Assembly (NCBI GenBank): GCA_916613615.1 | Contig: OU744728.1 | Span: 32,007,950-32,071,949 of the forward strand | Length of the DNA stretch: 64,000 nt | Reading direction: 5' to 3' | Source of the DNA: Steromphala cineraria | Lineage: Eukaryota; Mollusca; Gastropoda; Trochida; Trochidae | Shown: positions 8,621-20,400 of the stretch, one piece after another | Position numbering within the stretch: position 1 is the first letter of the stretch | Layout of the letters: each line of letters opens with the position of its first letter | Made by a program: the position numbers and the translations under genes | The notes under the pieces: model-generated | Seen by the model: only the letters and a program-made list of their open reading frames with translations | Told to the model about the DNA's origin: nothing | The model's database searches: none

Positions 8621-10252
8621 ATCCCCCGCAACAACGAAGTTGCGGGGGGTATTAAAATGGGTTCCGTCCGTCCGTCCGTCCATCCGTTACACTTTGTGTC
8701 CGGCTCATAACTTTGTAACTAATCAACCATTTCAATTCAAATTCCTCATGGAAATGAAGAATCATGTAATAATGTGTCATGAGTAACAATTTTATGAAAA
8801 TCTACATAAATTATTAGGATTTTGGAGAAAAAGTGGTAAATTTGTAAGAAATCTGTTACAAGTCCCGTCCGGCTCACAACTTCTTAACTTATCATCACAA
8901 TTGGATCAAATTTGATGTGATGATGCATAATCATCTGAAGGTGTGTCATGAAGAACAGTTTTGAAAATATTTTTAGAAAATTTTGACTTTTTTGGCCATA
9001 AATGAGGACTCTGTTACACGGACAGAACTTGTAACAGTTTTCCAAACTAATCATCAGATATTGATCAAATTTGATATGGGGATACATAATCTAATGAGGG
9101 TGTGTCATGAAGAATAATTTTGAAAATACTTTTATAAAATTTTGACTTTTTTGGCAAAAAAGGAGGACTCTGTTCGAAAACTGTTACAAATCCTGTCCGG
9201 CTCACAACTTCTAAACTAATCATCAAATATTGATCAAATTTGATATGGAGATACATAATCATAAGAAGGTGTGTCATGAAGAACAATTTTGAAAATATTT
9301 TCATTAAATTTTGCCTTTTTGGGCCAAAAATGAGGACTCTGTTCGAAAACTGTTACAAGACCTGTCCGGCTTACAACTTCTAAATTAATCATCACAAATT
9401 GATCAAATTTAATATGGAGATACATAATCATATGAAGGTGTGTCATGAAGCACAATTTTGAAAATATTTATATTTTTTTTGGCCTTTTTTGCCAAAAATG
9501 AACACTCTGTTGGAAAACTATTACAAGTCCTGTCCGGCTCACAACTTCTAAATTAATCATCACAAATTGATCAAATTTAATATGGAGATACAGAATCATA
9601 TGAAGGTGTGTCATGAAGAACAATTTTTAAAATGTTTTCATACAATTTTGCCTTTTTTGGCCAAAAATGAGGACTCTGTTTGAAAACTATTACAAGTCCT
9701 GTCCGGCTCACAACTTCTAAATTAATCATCATCTATTGATCAAATTTGATATGGAGATACATAATCATATGAAGGTGTGTCATGAAGAACAATTTTGAAA
9801 TTATTTTTATAAAATTATGCCTTTTTTGGCCAACAATGAGGACTCTTTTTGAAAACTATTACAAGTCCTGTCCTGCTCACTACTTCATTACTAATAATTC
9901 AATTGGATCAAATTTGATATGGAAATACATACCGGTAATCATATGAAGGTGTGTCATGGAGAACAATTTTTAAAATATGTTTGTTTTCATATGATCAAAT
10001 TGATCTTGGAGATCCAAATACGTGATACATAAATTCATTCGTTTGATTTTAATTTTGTCAGTTTACTCGAATCATGCCTAACAGTGAGCATAAAGTTAAT
10101 ATCATTTAGTTTTTTTATAAGAACAGTTTCCTTCATATCCTGGAAAAGTTGTCTTATTTTGTGCGACAAAAATTAATCGGCAATATGATAAGGAAAACCT
10201 ATACATATTGTGCAATTTGCGGGGGATATAGCTCGACCATGTCAGCTGCTTG
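8621..10252. mobile_element. Nested 1.6-kb hairpin-capped element with 169-bp tandem core
   Basis: It begins ATCCCCCGCAAC, loop, GTTGCGGGGGGTAT, followed by (CCGT)n. A tandem core and an AT-rich tail follow, and it ends near TTGCGGGGGATATAGCTCG and a short GC-mixed tail. The host 146-bp unit stops at GGATTCTAATT and resumes at TTTGTAACTTTGG, so removing this segment restores a continuous unit. No coding capacity is seen. Confidence 0.65.
8690..10010. repeat. Tandem repeat, about 169-bp unit, about 7 copies
   Basis: CCTGTCCGGCTCACAACTT recurs at 9192, 9361, 9529, 9698 and 9867 (spacings 168-169), with two more diverged copies to the left (about 8864 and 9016). Other landmarks are TTGATCAAATTTGATATGG and GGTGTGTCATGAAGAACA. 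Minus-strand frames here are repeat-derived and not real genes. Confidence 0.9.
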
Positions 10253-11027
10253 TTTGTAACTTTGGTGACCCTGTGACCCCAAATAGGGAAACAGGGGTCA
10301 CAACCTTTAAAACCTATTTTCATCTTCTTCTCCAGTTCTAAAAGGACTAGAGAGTTAAAAATGATATGTGCAGACTCCTTGGCCAATGGGGATTGTAATT
10401 TGTAACTTTGGTGACCCTGTGACCCCAAATAGGGAAACAGGGGTCACAACATTAAAAACCTATTTTCATCTTCTTATCCAGTTCTAAAAGGACTAGAGAG
10501 TTGAAAATGATATGTGCAGACTCGTTAATGTTTGGGGATTGTAATTTGTAACTTTGGTGACCCTGTGACCCCAAATAGGGAAACAGGGGTCACAACATTA
10601 AAAACCTATTTCCATCTTCTTATCCAGTTCTAAAAGGACTAGAGAGTTGAAAATGATATATGCAGACTCCTGGGTCAATGGGGATTCTAAATTGTAGATT
10701 TCGTGACCCCATAGCCCCAAATAGGGTCACAGGGGTCACAACATTAAAAACCTATTTTCATCTTCTTCTCCAGTTCCAAAAGGACTAGAGAGTTAAAAAT
10801 GATATATGCAGACTCCTTGACCAATGGGGATTGTAATTTGTAACTTTGTTGACCCTGTGACCCCAAATAGGGTCACAGGGGTCACAACCTTAAAAACCTA
10901 TTTTCATCTTCTTCTTAAGTTCCAAAAGGTCTAGAGAGCTGAAATTATATGTGCAGACTCCTTGGCCAATGGGGATTCTAAACTGTAGATTTCGTGACCC
11001 CATGACCCAAATTAGGGTCACAGCCCC
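10253..11027. repeat. 146-bp tandem units, right part of the split element
   Basis: About five to six units, with TTTGTAACTTTGG-type landmarks at about 10253, 10399, 10546, 10832 and related diverged units (TTGTAGATTTCGTGACCCCA) near 10694 and 10984. Several units share GGGAAACAGGGG in place of GGGTCACAGGGG, so these homogenised after separation from the 3119 copy. Confidence 0.88.
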
Positions 11028-11039
11028 TGGCGAAATGAT

Positions 11040-11385
11040 AATGAATTCTTCATGAAATCTGCATGAAGATTTCATGAAGTTAATTCCTGAAGATTTCATG
11101 AAGACTTCACCATGTAAAATGGAACATCCACTTCATGAAGTTAATTCATGAAGACTTCATGAAGTTAATTCATGAAGACTACATGAAGTTAATTCATGAA
11201 GACTTCATGAAGATTGTTCATGAAGATCACAAAGAATTCACGAATAGTCTTCAAGAAGATTTCATGAAGACTATGCGACTTCATGAAGATTTCACAATGA
11301 CTTCATGAAGATTTCACAAAGACTTCATGAAGAGGTAACGAGGACTTCCTGAAGAGTTCATGAAGACTTCATAAAGACTTCATCG
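11040..11385. repeat. Cluster of the palindromic decamer CTTCATGAAG
   Basis: CTTCATGAAG, which is its own reverse complement, and near variants (GATTTCATGAAG, TTAATTCATGAAG) occur many times with 9- to 21-base spacing. At least six copies are exact. Between 11130 and 11215 they form a local tandem of about 30 bases (CATGAAGTTAATTCATGAAG). Confidence 0.85.
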
Positions 11386-11499
11386 AGCACTATTCAGGAC
11401 CAGACGAGAAGAATTATGGTCAACTCTGAAACAAGAGAAATTAACATCTAAATCTTGTAGTCTCTAAAAAAATGAAAAACAATATTTTTACATATTTAA
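11386..11499 (-). other. 3' flank of the BEN-like gene
   Basis: Short AT-rich stretch between the stop codon and the CTTCATGAAG cluster. No clear AATAAA is seen on the minus strand. Confidence 0.35.
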
Positions 11500-12448
11500 T
11501 CATAATGTGGTATTGGTTTTTTTCAAAGTTGCCCGAATGTGTTTTTGAACATTCTGAAATTTATCAACAAAAAGTCTCCTGTCAAACGGAACTGACAGGT
11601 ACTGGGAAGCAGCCAACTCAATGCAACCAACCAGCTTTGCATCAAGGGCTGGTCTGGCCCCATCCTTTGAAAAGATGGAGCGCTTTCCTGAGAGAGAACA
11701 CTCACAGAGGTCCTCCCTTGAGAAGACACTCAAGGCTAGCTTCTTGATTGTTCCTGCGACGTCAGTCGTAGGCACATTGTGCAAGCTAGCCAAGAGCATC
11801 TGCACATCAGGAGCATCTCTGTGAGTGTTCACTCCAGCACCAGTCCTGATGTTGATGGTGTTTGACAGGAGACTGTTGGTGGCCGAGATGAAGGTGTTGT
11901 TATTGAAGAGACTGGTGTGGGTGATGGTAGAGAGCGTGGTATTCTTGTAGGTGTTGTCGATTCTGATGAGTGTAGTGCCGGTGATGGATACAGCAAGACT
12001 TTCTTTTCAAGTTCCTCCAGTCGAGGAATGAGTTTCTCTAACTGCTCCACCCTAGTTTTGAGGCTGGCTGCAAAACCAAATCAGGAAACAGGTGTAATTA
12101 CTGAAAAACAAATGACTTATCTGCTAAGAACTAATTCTATGTACCGGTAATAGAGTTGTAACAATAATCACAATATATTGATACATCAAGAATCGTGATA
12201 TCTTATCTGTCGGTATCATAGACTTTTAAACTACATATTCATTATTAAAATTAAAATTAAAAGATTTTTTTTCAGCTTTTTCTTCTATCAAATACCCTGA
12301 ATATAGTGCATTGTGACATGTCTGTAACATCACAAAATCGAGTATGTATATAAAAAACAATAAATAAACAATAACAGTTAAAACTAACTTACCGACATTT
12401 ATTCCTACAGTGTCGACAAGGTGGTCGGCCGACTTGGGACGTGTCCAT
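11500..12448 (-). CDS. Two-exon gene: Cys-rich start, coiled coil, BEN-like C-terminal domain (frame change in linker)
   Basis: Exon 1 (12448-12393) starts with ATG and encodes a short peptide with RPPCRHCRNKC, ending at a GTAAGT donor. Exon 2 starts at 12063 after GCAGCCAG; this acceptor keeps the frame and gives RLKTRVEQLEKLIPRLEELEKK, a clear heptad-type coiled coil, followed by a Ser/Thr/Pro linker. That frame stops at 11838-11836. The neighbouring frame is open over 12005-11500 and holds VQMLLASLHNVPTTDVAG, then LALSVFSREDL, SLSGKRS and ARPALDAKLVG. These resemble a BEN domain, a DNA- or chromatin-binding module; they are on track with mollusc BEN-like proteins I recall. So a one-base frame change lies somewhere in 11850-12005: mutation, assembly error or an unseen intron. 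Stop TAA is at 11502-11500. If intact, it would be a small nuclear protein of about 200-220 residues. The satellite begins about 45 bp upstream of the ATG. Confidence 0.6.
12064..12392 (-). other. Intron of the BEN-like gene
   Basis: Bounded on the minus strand by GTAAGT (from 12392) and TTTTGCAGCCAG (to 12064). Two possible acceptors lie four bases apart (GCAG and CCAG); only the second joins exon 1 to the coiled coil without a stop. The interior is AT-rich with nothing else recognisable. Confidence 0.6.
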
Positions 12449-12491
12449 GTTTTCTATAAAAGTCATAAATGATTATTTTTTAAAATAAAAG

Positions 12492-13907
12492 GCAGTGTTT
12501 TCCAGGCATTTTGGACTAAAAAGGTTAACTTCGAATTTCTGATTAAAAACTAGCAGAAGTTGTTGCTAATGGTCCCTGGAACCAATACCGATCGACAGAA
12601 ATTGATTTGAAGAAAGTGTTATTTTGCCCCTGGGGTCACCTCTAGGGGTGGGGTGCTTTTAAGGTTATGCAGTGTTTTCCAGGCATTTTGGACTAAAACG
12701 GTCAACTTCGAATTTCTGATTAAAAACTAGCAGAAGTTGTTGCTAATGGTCCCCGGAACCAATACCGATCGACAGAAATTGATTTCAAGAAAGTGTTATT
12801 TTGCCCCTGGGGTCACCTCTAGGGGTGGGGTGCTTATAAGGTTATGCAGTGTTTTCCAGGCATTTTGAACTAAAAAGGTTAACTTCGAATTTCTGATTAA
12901 AAACTAGCAGAAGTTGTTGTTAATGGTCCCCGGAACCAGTACCTATCGACAGAAATTGATTTCAAGAAAGTGTTATTTTGCCCCTGGGGTCACCTCTAGG
13001 GGTGGGGTGCTTATTAGATTATGCAGTGTTTTCCAGGCATTTTGGACTAAAACGGTCAACTTCGAATTTCTGATTAAAAACTAGCAGAAGTTGTTGCTAA
13101 TGGTCCCCGGAACCAATACCGATTGACAGAAATTGATTTCAAGAAAGTGTTATTTTGCCCCTGGGGTCACCTCTAGGGGTGGGGTGCTTATAAGGTTATG
13201 CAGTGTTTTCCAGGCATTTTGGACTAAAAAGGTTAACTTCGAATTTCTGATTAAAAACTAGCAGAAGTTTTTGCTAATGGTCCCCGGAACCAATACTGAT
13301 CAACAGAAATTGATTTCAAGAAAGTGTTATTTTGCCCCTGGGGTCAACTCTAGGGGTGGGGTGCTTATAAGGTTATGCAGTGTTTTCCAGGCATTTTGGA
13401 CTAAAACGGTCAACTTCGAATTTCTGATTAAAAACTAGCAGAAGTTGTTGCTAATGGTCCCCGGAACCAATACCGATCGACAGAAATTGATTTCAAGAAA
13501 GTGTTATTTTGCCCCTGGGGTCACCTCTAGGGGTGGGGTGCTTATAAGGTTATGCAGTGTTGTCCAGGCATTTTGGACTAAAAAGGTCAACTTCGAATTT
13601 CTGATTAAAAACTAGCAGAAGTTGTTGCTAATGGTCTCCGGAACCAATACCGATCGACAGAAATTGATTTGAAGAAAGTGTTATTTTGCCTCTGGGGTCA
13701 CCTCTAGGGGTGGGGTGCTTATAAGGTTATGCAGTGTTTTCCAGGCATTTTGGACTAAAACGGTCAACTTCGAATTTCTGATTAAAAACTAGCAGAAGTT
13801 GTTGCTAATGGTCCCCGGAACCAATACCGATCGACAGAAATTGATTTCAAGAAAGTGTTATTTTGCCCCTGGGGTCACCTCTAGGGGTGGGGTGCCTATA
13901 AGGTTAT
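12492..13907 (+). repeat. Dimeric (354-bp) phase at the array edge
   Basis: Successive monomers alternate between GACTAAAAAGGT and GACTAAAACGGTC variants at 12492, 12669, 12846, 13023, 13200, 13377, 13554 and 13731, so the local repeating unit is a pair of monomers. Confidence 0.75.
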
Positions 13908-16900
13908 GCAGTGTTTTCCAGTCATTTTGGACTAAAAGGTCAACTTCAAATTTCTGATTAAAAACTAGCAGAAGTTGTTGCTAATGGTCCCCGGAACCAA
14001 TACCGATTGACAGAAATTGATTTCAAGAAAGTGTTATTTTGCCCCTGGGGTCACCTCTAGGGGTGGGGTGCTTATAAGGTTATGCAGTATTGTCCAGGCA
14101 TTTTGGACTAAAAAGGTCAACTTCGAATTTCTTATTAAAAACTAGCAGAAGTTGTTGCTAATGGTCCCCGGAACCAATACCGATCGACAGAAATTGATTT
14201 CAAGAAAGTGTTATTTTGCCCCTGGGGTCACCTCTAGGGGTGGGGTGCTTATAAGGTACGCAGTGTTGTCCAGGCATTTTGGACTAAAAAGGTCAACTTC
14301 GAATTTCTGATTAAAAACTAGCAGAAGTTGTTGCTAATGGTCCCCGGAACCAATACCGATCGACAGAAATTGATTTCAAGAAAGTGTTATTTTGCCCCTG
14401 GGGTCACCTCTAGGGGTGGGGTGCTTATAAGGTTATGCAGTGTTGTCCAGGCATTTTGGACTAAAAAGGTTAACTTCGAATTTCTGATTAAAAACTAGCA
14501 GATGTTGTTGTTAATGGTCCCCGGAACCAGTACCTTTCGACAGAAATTGATTTCAAGAAAGTGTTATTTTGCCCCTGGGGTCACCTCTAGGGGTGGGGTG
14601 CTTATAAGGTTATGCAGTGTTTTCCAGGCATTTTGGACTAAAAAGGTCAACTTCGAATTTCTGATTAAAAACTAGCAGAAGTTTTTGCTAATGGTCCCCG
14701 GAACCAATACCGATCGACAGAAATTGATTTCAAGAAAGTGTTATTTTGCCCCTGGGGTCACCTCTAGGGGTTGGGTGCTTATAAGGTTATGCAGTGTTTT
14801 CCATGCATTTTGGACTAAAAAGGTCAACTTCGAATTTCTGATTAAAAACAAGCAGAAGTTGTTGCTAATGGTCCCCTGAACAAATACCGATCAACAGAAA
14901 TTGATTTGAAGAAAGTGTTATTTTGCCCCTGGGGTCACCTCTAGGGGTGGGGTGCTTATAAGGTTATGCAGTGTTGTCCAGGCATTTTGGACTAAAAAGG
15001 TTAACTTCGAATTTCTGATTAAAAACTTGCAGAAGTTGTTGCTAATGGTCCCCGGAACCAATACCGATAGACAGAAATTGATTTCAAGAAAGTGTTATTT
15101 TGCCCCTGGGGTCACCTCTAGGGGTGGGGTGCTTATAAGGTTATGCAGTGTTTTCCAGTCATTTTGGACTAAAAAGGTCAACTTCAAATTTCTGATTAAA
15201 AACTAGCAGAAGTTGTTGCTAATGGTCCCCCGAACCAATACCGATTGACAGAAATTGATTTCAAGAAAGTGTTATTTTGCCCCTGGGGTCACCTCTAGGG
15301 GTGGGGTGCTTATAAGGTTATGCAGTGTTTTCCAGGCATTTTGGACTAAAAAGGTTAACTTCGAATTTCTGATTAAAAACTAGCAGAAGTTTTTGCTAAT
15401 GGTCCCCGGAACCAATACTGATCAACAGAAATTGATTTCAAGAAAGTGTTATTTTGCCCCTGGGGTCAACTCTAGGGGTGGGGTGCTTATAAGGTTATGC
15501 AGTGTTTTCCAGGCATTTTGGACTAAAACGGTCAACTTCGAATTTCTGATTAAAAACTAGCAGAAGTTGTTGCTAATGGTCCCCGGAACCAATACCGATC
15601 GACAGAAATTGATTTCAAGAAAGTGTTATTTTGCCCCTGGGGTCACCTCTAGGGGTGGGGTGCTTATAAGGTTATGCAGTGTTGTCCAGGCATTTTGGAC
15701 TAAAAAGGTCAACTTCGAATTTCTGATTAAAAACTAGCAGAAGTTGTTGCTAATGGTCTCCGGAACCAATACCGATCGACAGAAATTGATTTGAAGAAAG
15801 TGTTATTTTGCCTCTGGGGTCACCTCTAGGGGTGGGGTGCTTATAAGGTTATGCAGTGTTTTCCAGGCATTTTGGACTAAAACGGTCAACTTCGAATTTC
15901 TGATTAAAAACTAGCAGAAGTTGTTGCTAATGGTCCCCGGAACCAATACCGATCGACAGAAATTGATTTCAAGAAAGTGTTATTTTGCCCCTGGGGTCAC
16001 CTCTAGGGGTGGGGTGCCTATAAGGTTATGCAGTGTTTTCCAGTCATTTTGGACTAAAAGGTCAACTTCAAATTTCTGATTAAAAACTAGCAGAAGTTGT
16101 TGCTAATGGTCCCCGGAACCAATACCGATTGACAGAAATTGATTTCAAGAAAGTGTTATTTTGCCCATGGGGTCACCTCTAGGGGTGGGGTGCTTATAAG
16201 GTTATGCAGTGTTGTCCAGGCATTTTGGACTAAAAAGGTCAACTTCGAATTTCTTATTAAAAACTAGCAGAAGTTGTTGCTAATGGTCCCCGGAACCAAT
16301 ACCGATCGACAGAAATTGATTTCAAGAAAGTGTTATTTTGCCCCTGGGGTCACCTCTAGGGGTGGGGTGCTTATAAGGTACGCAGTGTTGTCCAGGCATT
16401 TTGGACTAAAAAGGTCAACTTCGAATTTCTGATTAAAAACTAGCAGAAGTTGTTGCTAATGGTCCCCGGAACCAATACCGATCGACAGAAATTGATTTCA
16501 AGAAAGTGTTATTTTGCCCCTGGGGTCACCTCTAGGGGTGGGGTGCTTATAAGGTTATGCAGTGTTGTCCAGGCATTTTGGACTAAAAAGGTTAACTTCG
16601 AATTTCTGATTAAAAACTAGCAGATGTTGTTGTTAATGGTCCCCGGAACCAGTACCTATCGACAGAAATTGATTTCAAGAAAGTGTTATTTTGCCCCTGG
16701 GGTCACCTCTAGGGGTGGGGTGCTTATAAGGTTATGCAGTGTTTTCCAGGCATTTTGGACTAAAAAGGTCAACTTCGAATTTCTGATTAAAAACTAGCAG
16801 AAGTTTTTGCTAATGGTCCCCGGAACCAATACCGATCGACAGAAATTGATTTCAAGAAAGTGTTATTTTGCCCCTGGGGTCACCTCTAGGGGTTGGGTGC

Positions 16901-17443
16901 TTATAAGGTTATGCAGTGTTTTCCATGCATTTTGGACTAAAAAGGTCAACTTCGAATTTCTGATTAAAAACAAGCAGAAGTTGTTGCTAATGGTCCCCTG
17001 AACAAATACCGATCAACAGAAATTGATTTGAAGAAAGTGTTATTTTGCCCCTGGGGTCACCTCTAGGGGTGGGGTGCTTATAAGGTTATGCAGTGTTGTC
17101 CAGGCATTTTGGACTAAAAAGGTTAACTTCGAATTTCTGATTAAAAACTTGCAGAAGTTGTTGCTAATGGTCCCCGGAACCAATACCGATAGACAGAAAT
17201 TGATTTCAAGAAAGTGTTATTTTGCCCCTGGGGTCACCTCTAGGGGTGGGGTGCTTATAAGGTTATGCAGTGTTTTCCAGTCATTTTGGACTAAAAAGGT
17301 CAACTTCAAATTTCTGATTAAAAACTAGCAGAAGTTGTTGCTAATGGTCCCCCGAACCAATACCGATTGACAGAAATTGATTTCAAGAAAGTGTTATTTT
17401 GCCCCTGGGGTCACCTCTAGGGGTGGGGTGCTTATAAGGTTAT
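13200..17443 (+). repeat. Tandem duplication of a 12-monomer block (2,122 bp each)
   Basis: Positions 13200-15321 and 15322-17443 match almost base for base, including rare variants such as GGGTCAACTCTAGG, GCAGTGTTGTCCAGG, GGGGTTGGGTGC and a GATGTTGTTGTTAATGG monomer. The offset is exactly 2,122. Only a few substitutions were noticed (for example GCCCATGG versus GCCCCTGG). Confidence 0.93.
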
Positions 17444-20400
17444 GCAGTGTTGTCCAGGCATTTTGGACTAAAAAGGTCAACTTCGAATTTCTGATTAAAA
17501 ACAAGCAGAAGTTGTTGCTAATGGTCCCCTGAACAAATACCGATCAACAAAAATTGATTTGAAGAAAGTGTTATTTTGCCCCTGGGGTCACCTCTAGGGG
17601 TGGGGTGCTTATTAGGTTATGCAGTGTTTTCCAGGCATTTTGGACTGAAAAGGTCAACCTCAAATTTCTGATAAAAAACTAGCAGAAGTTGTTGCTAATG
17701 GTCCCCGGAACCAGTTTGATCGACAGAAATTGATTTCAAGAAAGTGTTATTTTGCCCCTGGGGTCACCTCTAGGGATGGGGTGCTTATAAGGTTATGCAG
17801 TGTTTTCCAGGCATTTTGGACTAAAAAGGTCAACTTCGAATTTCTGATTAAAAACAAGCAGAAGTTGTTGCTAATGGTCCCCTGAACAAATACCGATCAA
17901 CAGAAATTGATTTGAAGAAAGTGTTATTTTCCCCTGGGGTCACCTCTAGGGGTGGGGTGCTTATAAGGTTATGCAGTGTTTTCCAGGCATTTTGGACTAA
18001 AAAGGTCAACCTCGAATTTCTTATAAAAAACTAGCAGAAGTTGTTGCTAATGGTCCCCGGAACCAGTTCGATCGACAGAAATTGATTTCAAGAAAGTTTT
18101 ATTTTGCCCCTGGGGTCACCTCTAGGGGTGGGATGCTTATGAGGTTATGCAGTGTTTTCCAGGCATTCAGGACTAAAACGGTCAACTTCGAATTTCTGAT
18201 TAAAAACTAGCAGAAGTTTTTGCTAATGGTCCCCGGAACCAATACCGATCAACAGAAATTGATTTCAAGAAAGTGTTATTTTGCCCCTGGGGTCACCTCT
18301 AGGGGTGGGGTGCTTATAAGGTTATGCAGTGTTTTCCAGGCATTTTGGACTAAAAAGGTCAAATTCGAATTTCTGATTAAAAACTAGCAGAAGTTGTTGC
18401 TAATGGTCCCCGGAACCAGTACCGATCGACAGAAAATGATTTCAAGAAAGTGTTATTTTGCCCCTGGGGTCACCTCTAGGGGTGGGGTGCTTATTAGGTT
18501 ATGTAGTGTTTTCCAGGCATTTTGGACTAAAAAGGTCAACTTCGAATTTCTGATTAAAAACTAGCAGAAGTTGCTGCTAATGGTCCCCTGAACAAATACA
18601 GATCGACAGAAATTGATTTGAAGAAAGTGTTATTTTGCCCCTGGGGTCACCTCTAGGGATGGGGTGCTTATAAGGTTATGCAGTGTTTTCCAGGCATTTT
18701 GGACTTAAAAGGTCAACTACGAATTTCTGATTAAAAACAAGCAGAAGTTGTTGCTAATGGTCCCCGGAACCAGTTCGATAGACAGAAATTGATTTCAAGG
18801 AAGTGTTATTTTGCCCCTGGGGTCACCTCTAGGGGTGGGGTGCTCATAAGGTTATGCAGTGTTTTCCAGGCATTTTGGACTAAAAAGGTCAACCTCGAAT
18901 TTCTGATTAAAGGCTAGTAGAAGTTGTTGCTAATGGTCCCCTGAACCAATACCGATCGACAGAAATTGATTTCAAGAAAGTGTTATTTTGCCCCTGGGGT
19001 CACCACTAGGGGTGGGGTGCTTATAAGGTTATGCAGTGTTTTCCAGGCATTTTGGACTAAAAAGGTCAACCTCGAATTTCTGATTAAAAACTAACAGAAG
19101 TTGTTGCTGACGGTCCCCGGAACCAGTTCGATCGACAGAAATTGATTTCAAGAAAGTGTTATTTTGCCCCTGGGGTCACCTCTAGGGGTGGGGTGCTTAT
19201 AAGGTTATGCAGTGTTTTCCAGGCATTTTGGACTAAAACGGTCAACTTCGAATTTCTGATTAAAAACTAGCAGAAGTTGTTGCTAATGGTCCCCGGAACC
19301 AATACCAATCGACAGAAATTGATTTCAAGAAAGTGTTATTTTGCCCCTGGGGTCACCTCTAGGGGTGGGGTGCTTATAAGGTTATGCAGTGTTTTCCAGG
19401 CATTTTGGACTAAAAAGGTCAACTTCGAATTTCTGATTAAAAACTAGCAGAAGTTGTTGCTAATGGTCCCTGGTACCAGTACCGATCTACAGAAATTGAT
19501 TTCAAGAAAGTGTTATTTTGCCCCTGGGGTCACCTCTAGGGGTGGGGTGCTTATTAGGTTATGCAGTGTTTTCCAGGCATTTTGGACTAAAAAGGTCAAC
19601 TTCGAATTTCTGATAAAAAACTAGCAGAAGTTGTTGCTAATGGTCCCCGGAACCAGTACCGATCGACAGAAATTGATTTCAAGAAAGTGTTATTTTGCCC
19701 CTGGGGTCACCTCTAGGGGTGGGGTGCTTAAAAGGTTATGCAGTGTTTTCCAGGCATTCAGGACTAAAACGGTCAACTTCGAATTTCTGATTAAAAACTA
19801 GCAGAAGTTTTTGCTAATGGTCCCCGGAACCAATACCGATCAACAGAAATTGATTTCAAGAAAGTGTTATTTTGCCCCTGGGGTCACCTCTAGGGGTGGG
19901 GTGCTTATAAGGTTATGCAGTGTTTTCCAGGCATTTTGGACTAAAAAGGTCAACTTCGAATTTCTGATTAAAAACTAGCAGAAGTTGTTGCTAATGGTCC
20001 CGGGAACCAATACCAATCGACAGAAATTGATTTCAAGAAAGTGTTATTTTGCCCCTGGGGTCACCTCTAGGGGTGGGGTGCTTATAAGGTTATGCAGTGT
20101 TTTCCAGGCATTTTGGACTAAAACGGTCAACTTCGAATTTCTGATTAAAAACTAGCAGAAGTTGTTGCTAATGGTCCCCGGAACCAATACCGATCGACAG
20201 AAATTGATTTCAAGAAAGTGTTATTTTGCCCCTGGGGTCACCTCTAGGGGTGGGGTGCTTATAAGGTTATGCAGTGTTTTCCAGGCATTTTGGACTAAAA
20301 AGGTCAACTTCGAATTTCTGATTAAAAACTAGCAGAAGTTGTTGTTAATGGTCCCCAGAACCAGTACCTATCGACAGAAATTGATTTCAAGAAAGTGTTA

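Larger units (their letters stand above)
8168..11027. mobile_element. Bivalve-type element with 146-bp units, split by a nested insertion
   Basis: The head begins GTCCAGATGGGCTAATG (8168) followed by a CCGTCGTCCGTCCGTCC tract and TTTTGACACTTTCGACAC. Tandem 146-bp units run from about 8330 to 8619, are interrupted by another element, and resume at 10253 until 11027. No protein is encoded. The right terminus seen at 3917 (AGCTCATCTGGCC) is not found here, so this copy is probably 3'-truncated at the start of the CTTCATGAAG cluster. Confidence 0.6.

Noticed and set aside
8884..9455. Minus-strand frames of 67-79 codons
   Set aside because: They recur with the 169-bp tandem unit and are repeat-derived.
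12451..12459. TATA-box-like TTTTATAG upstream of the BEN-like ATG
   Set aside because: It lies only a few bases from the ATG, too close for a promoter; a splice acceptor is a better reading.
14685..17328. Open frames of 64-84 codons in the satellite
   Set aside because: They follow the 177-bp period, arise where the TAG in each unit is mutated, and have identical copies 2,122 bp apart. They are satellite sequence and not genes.
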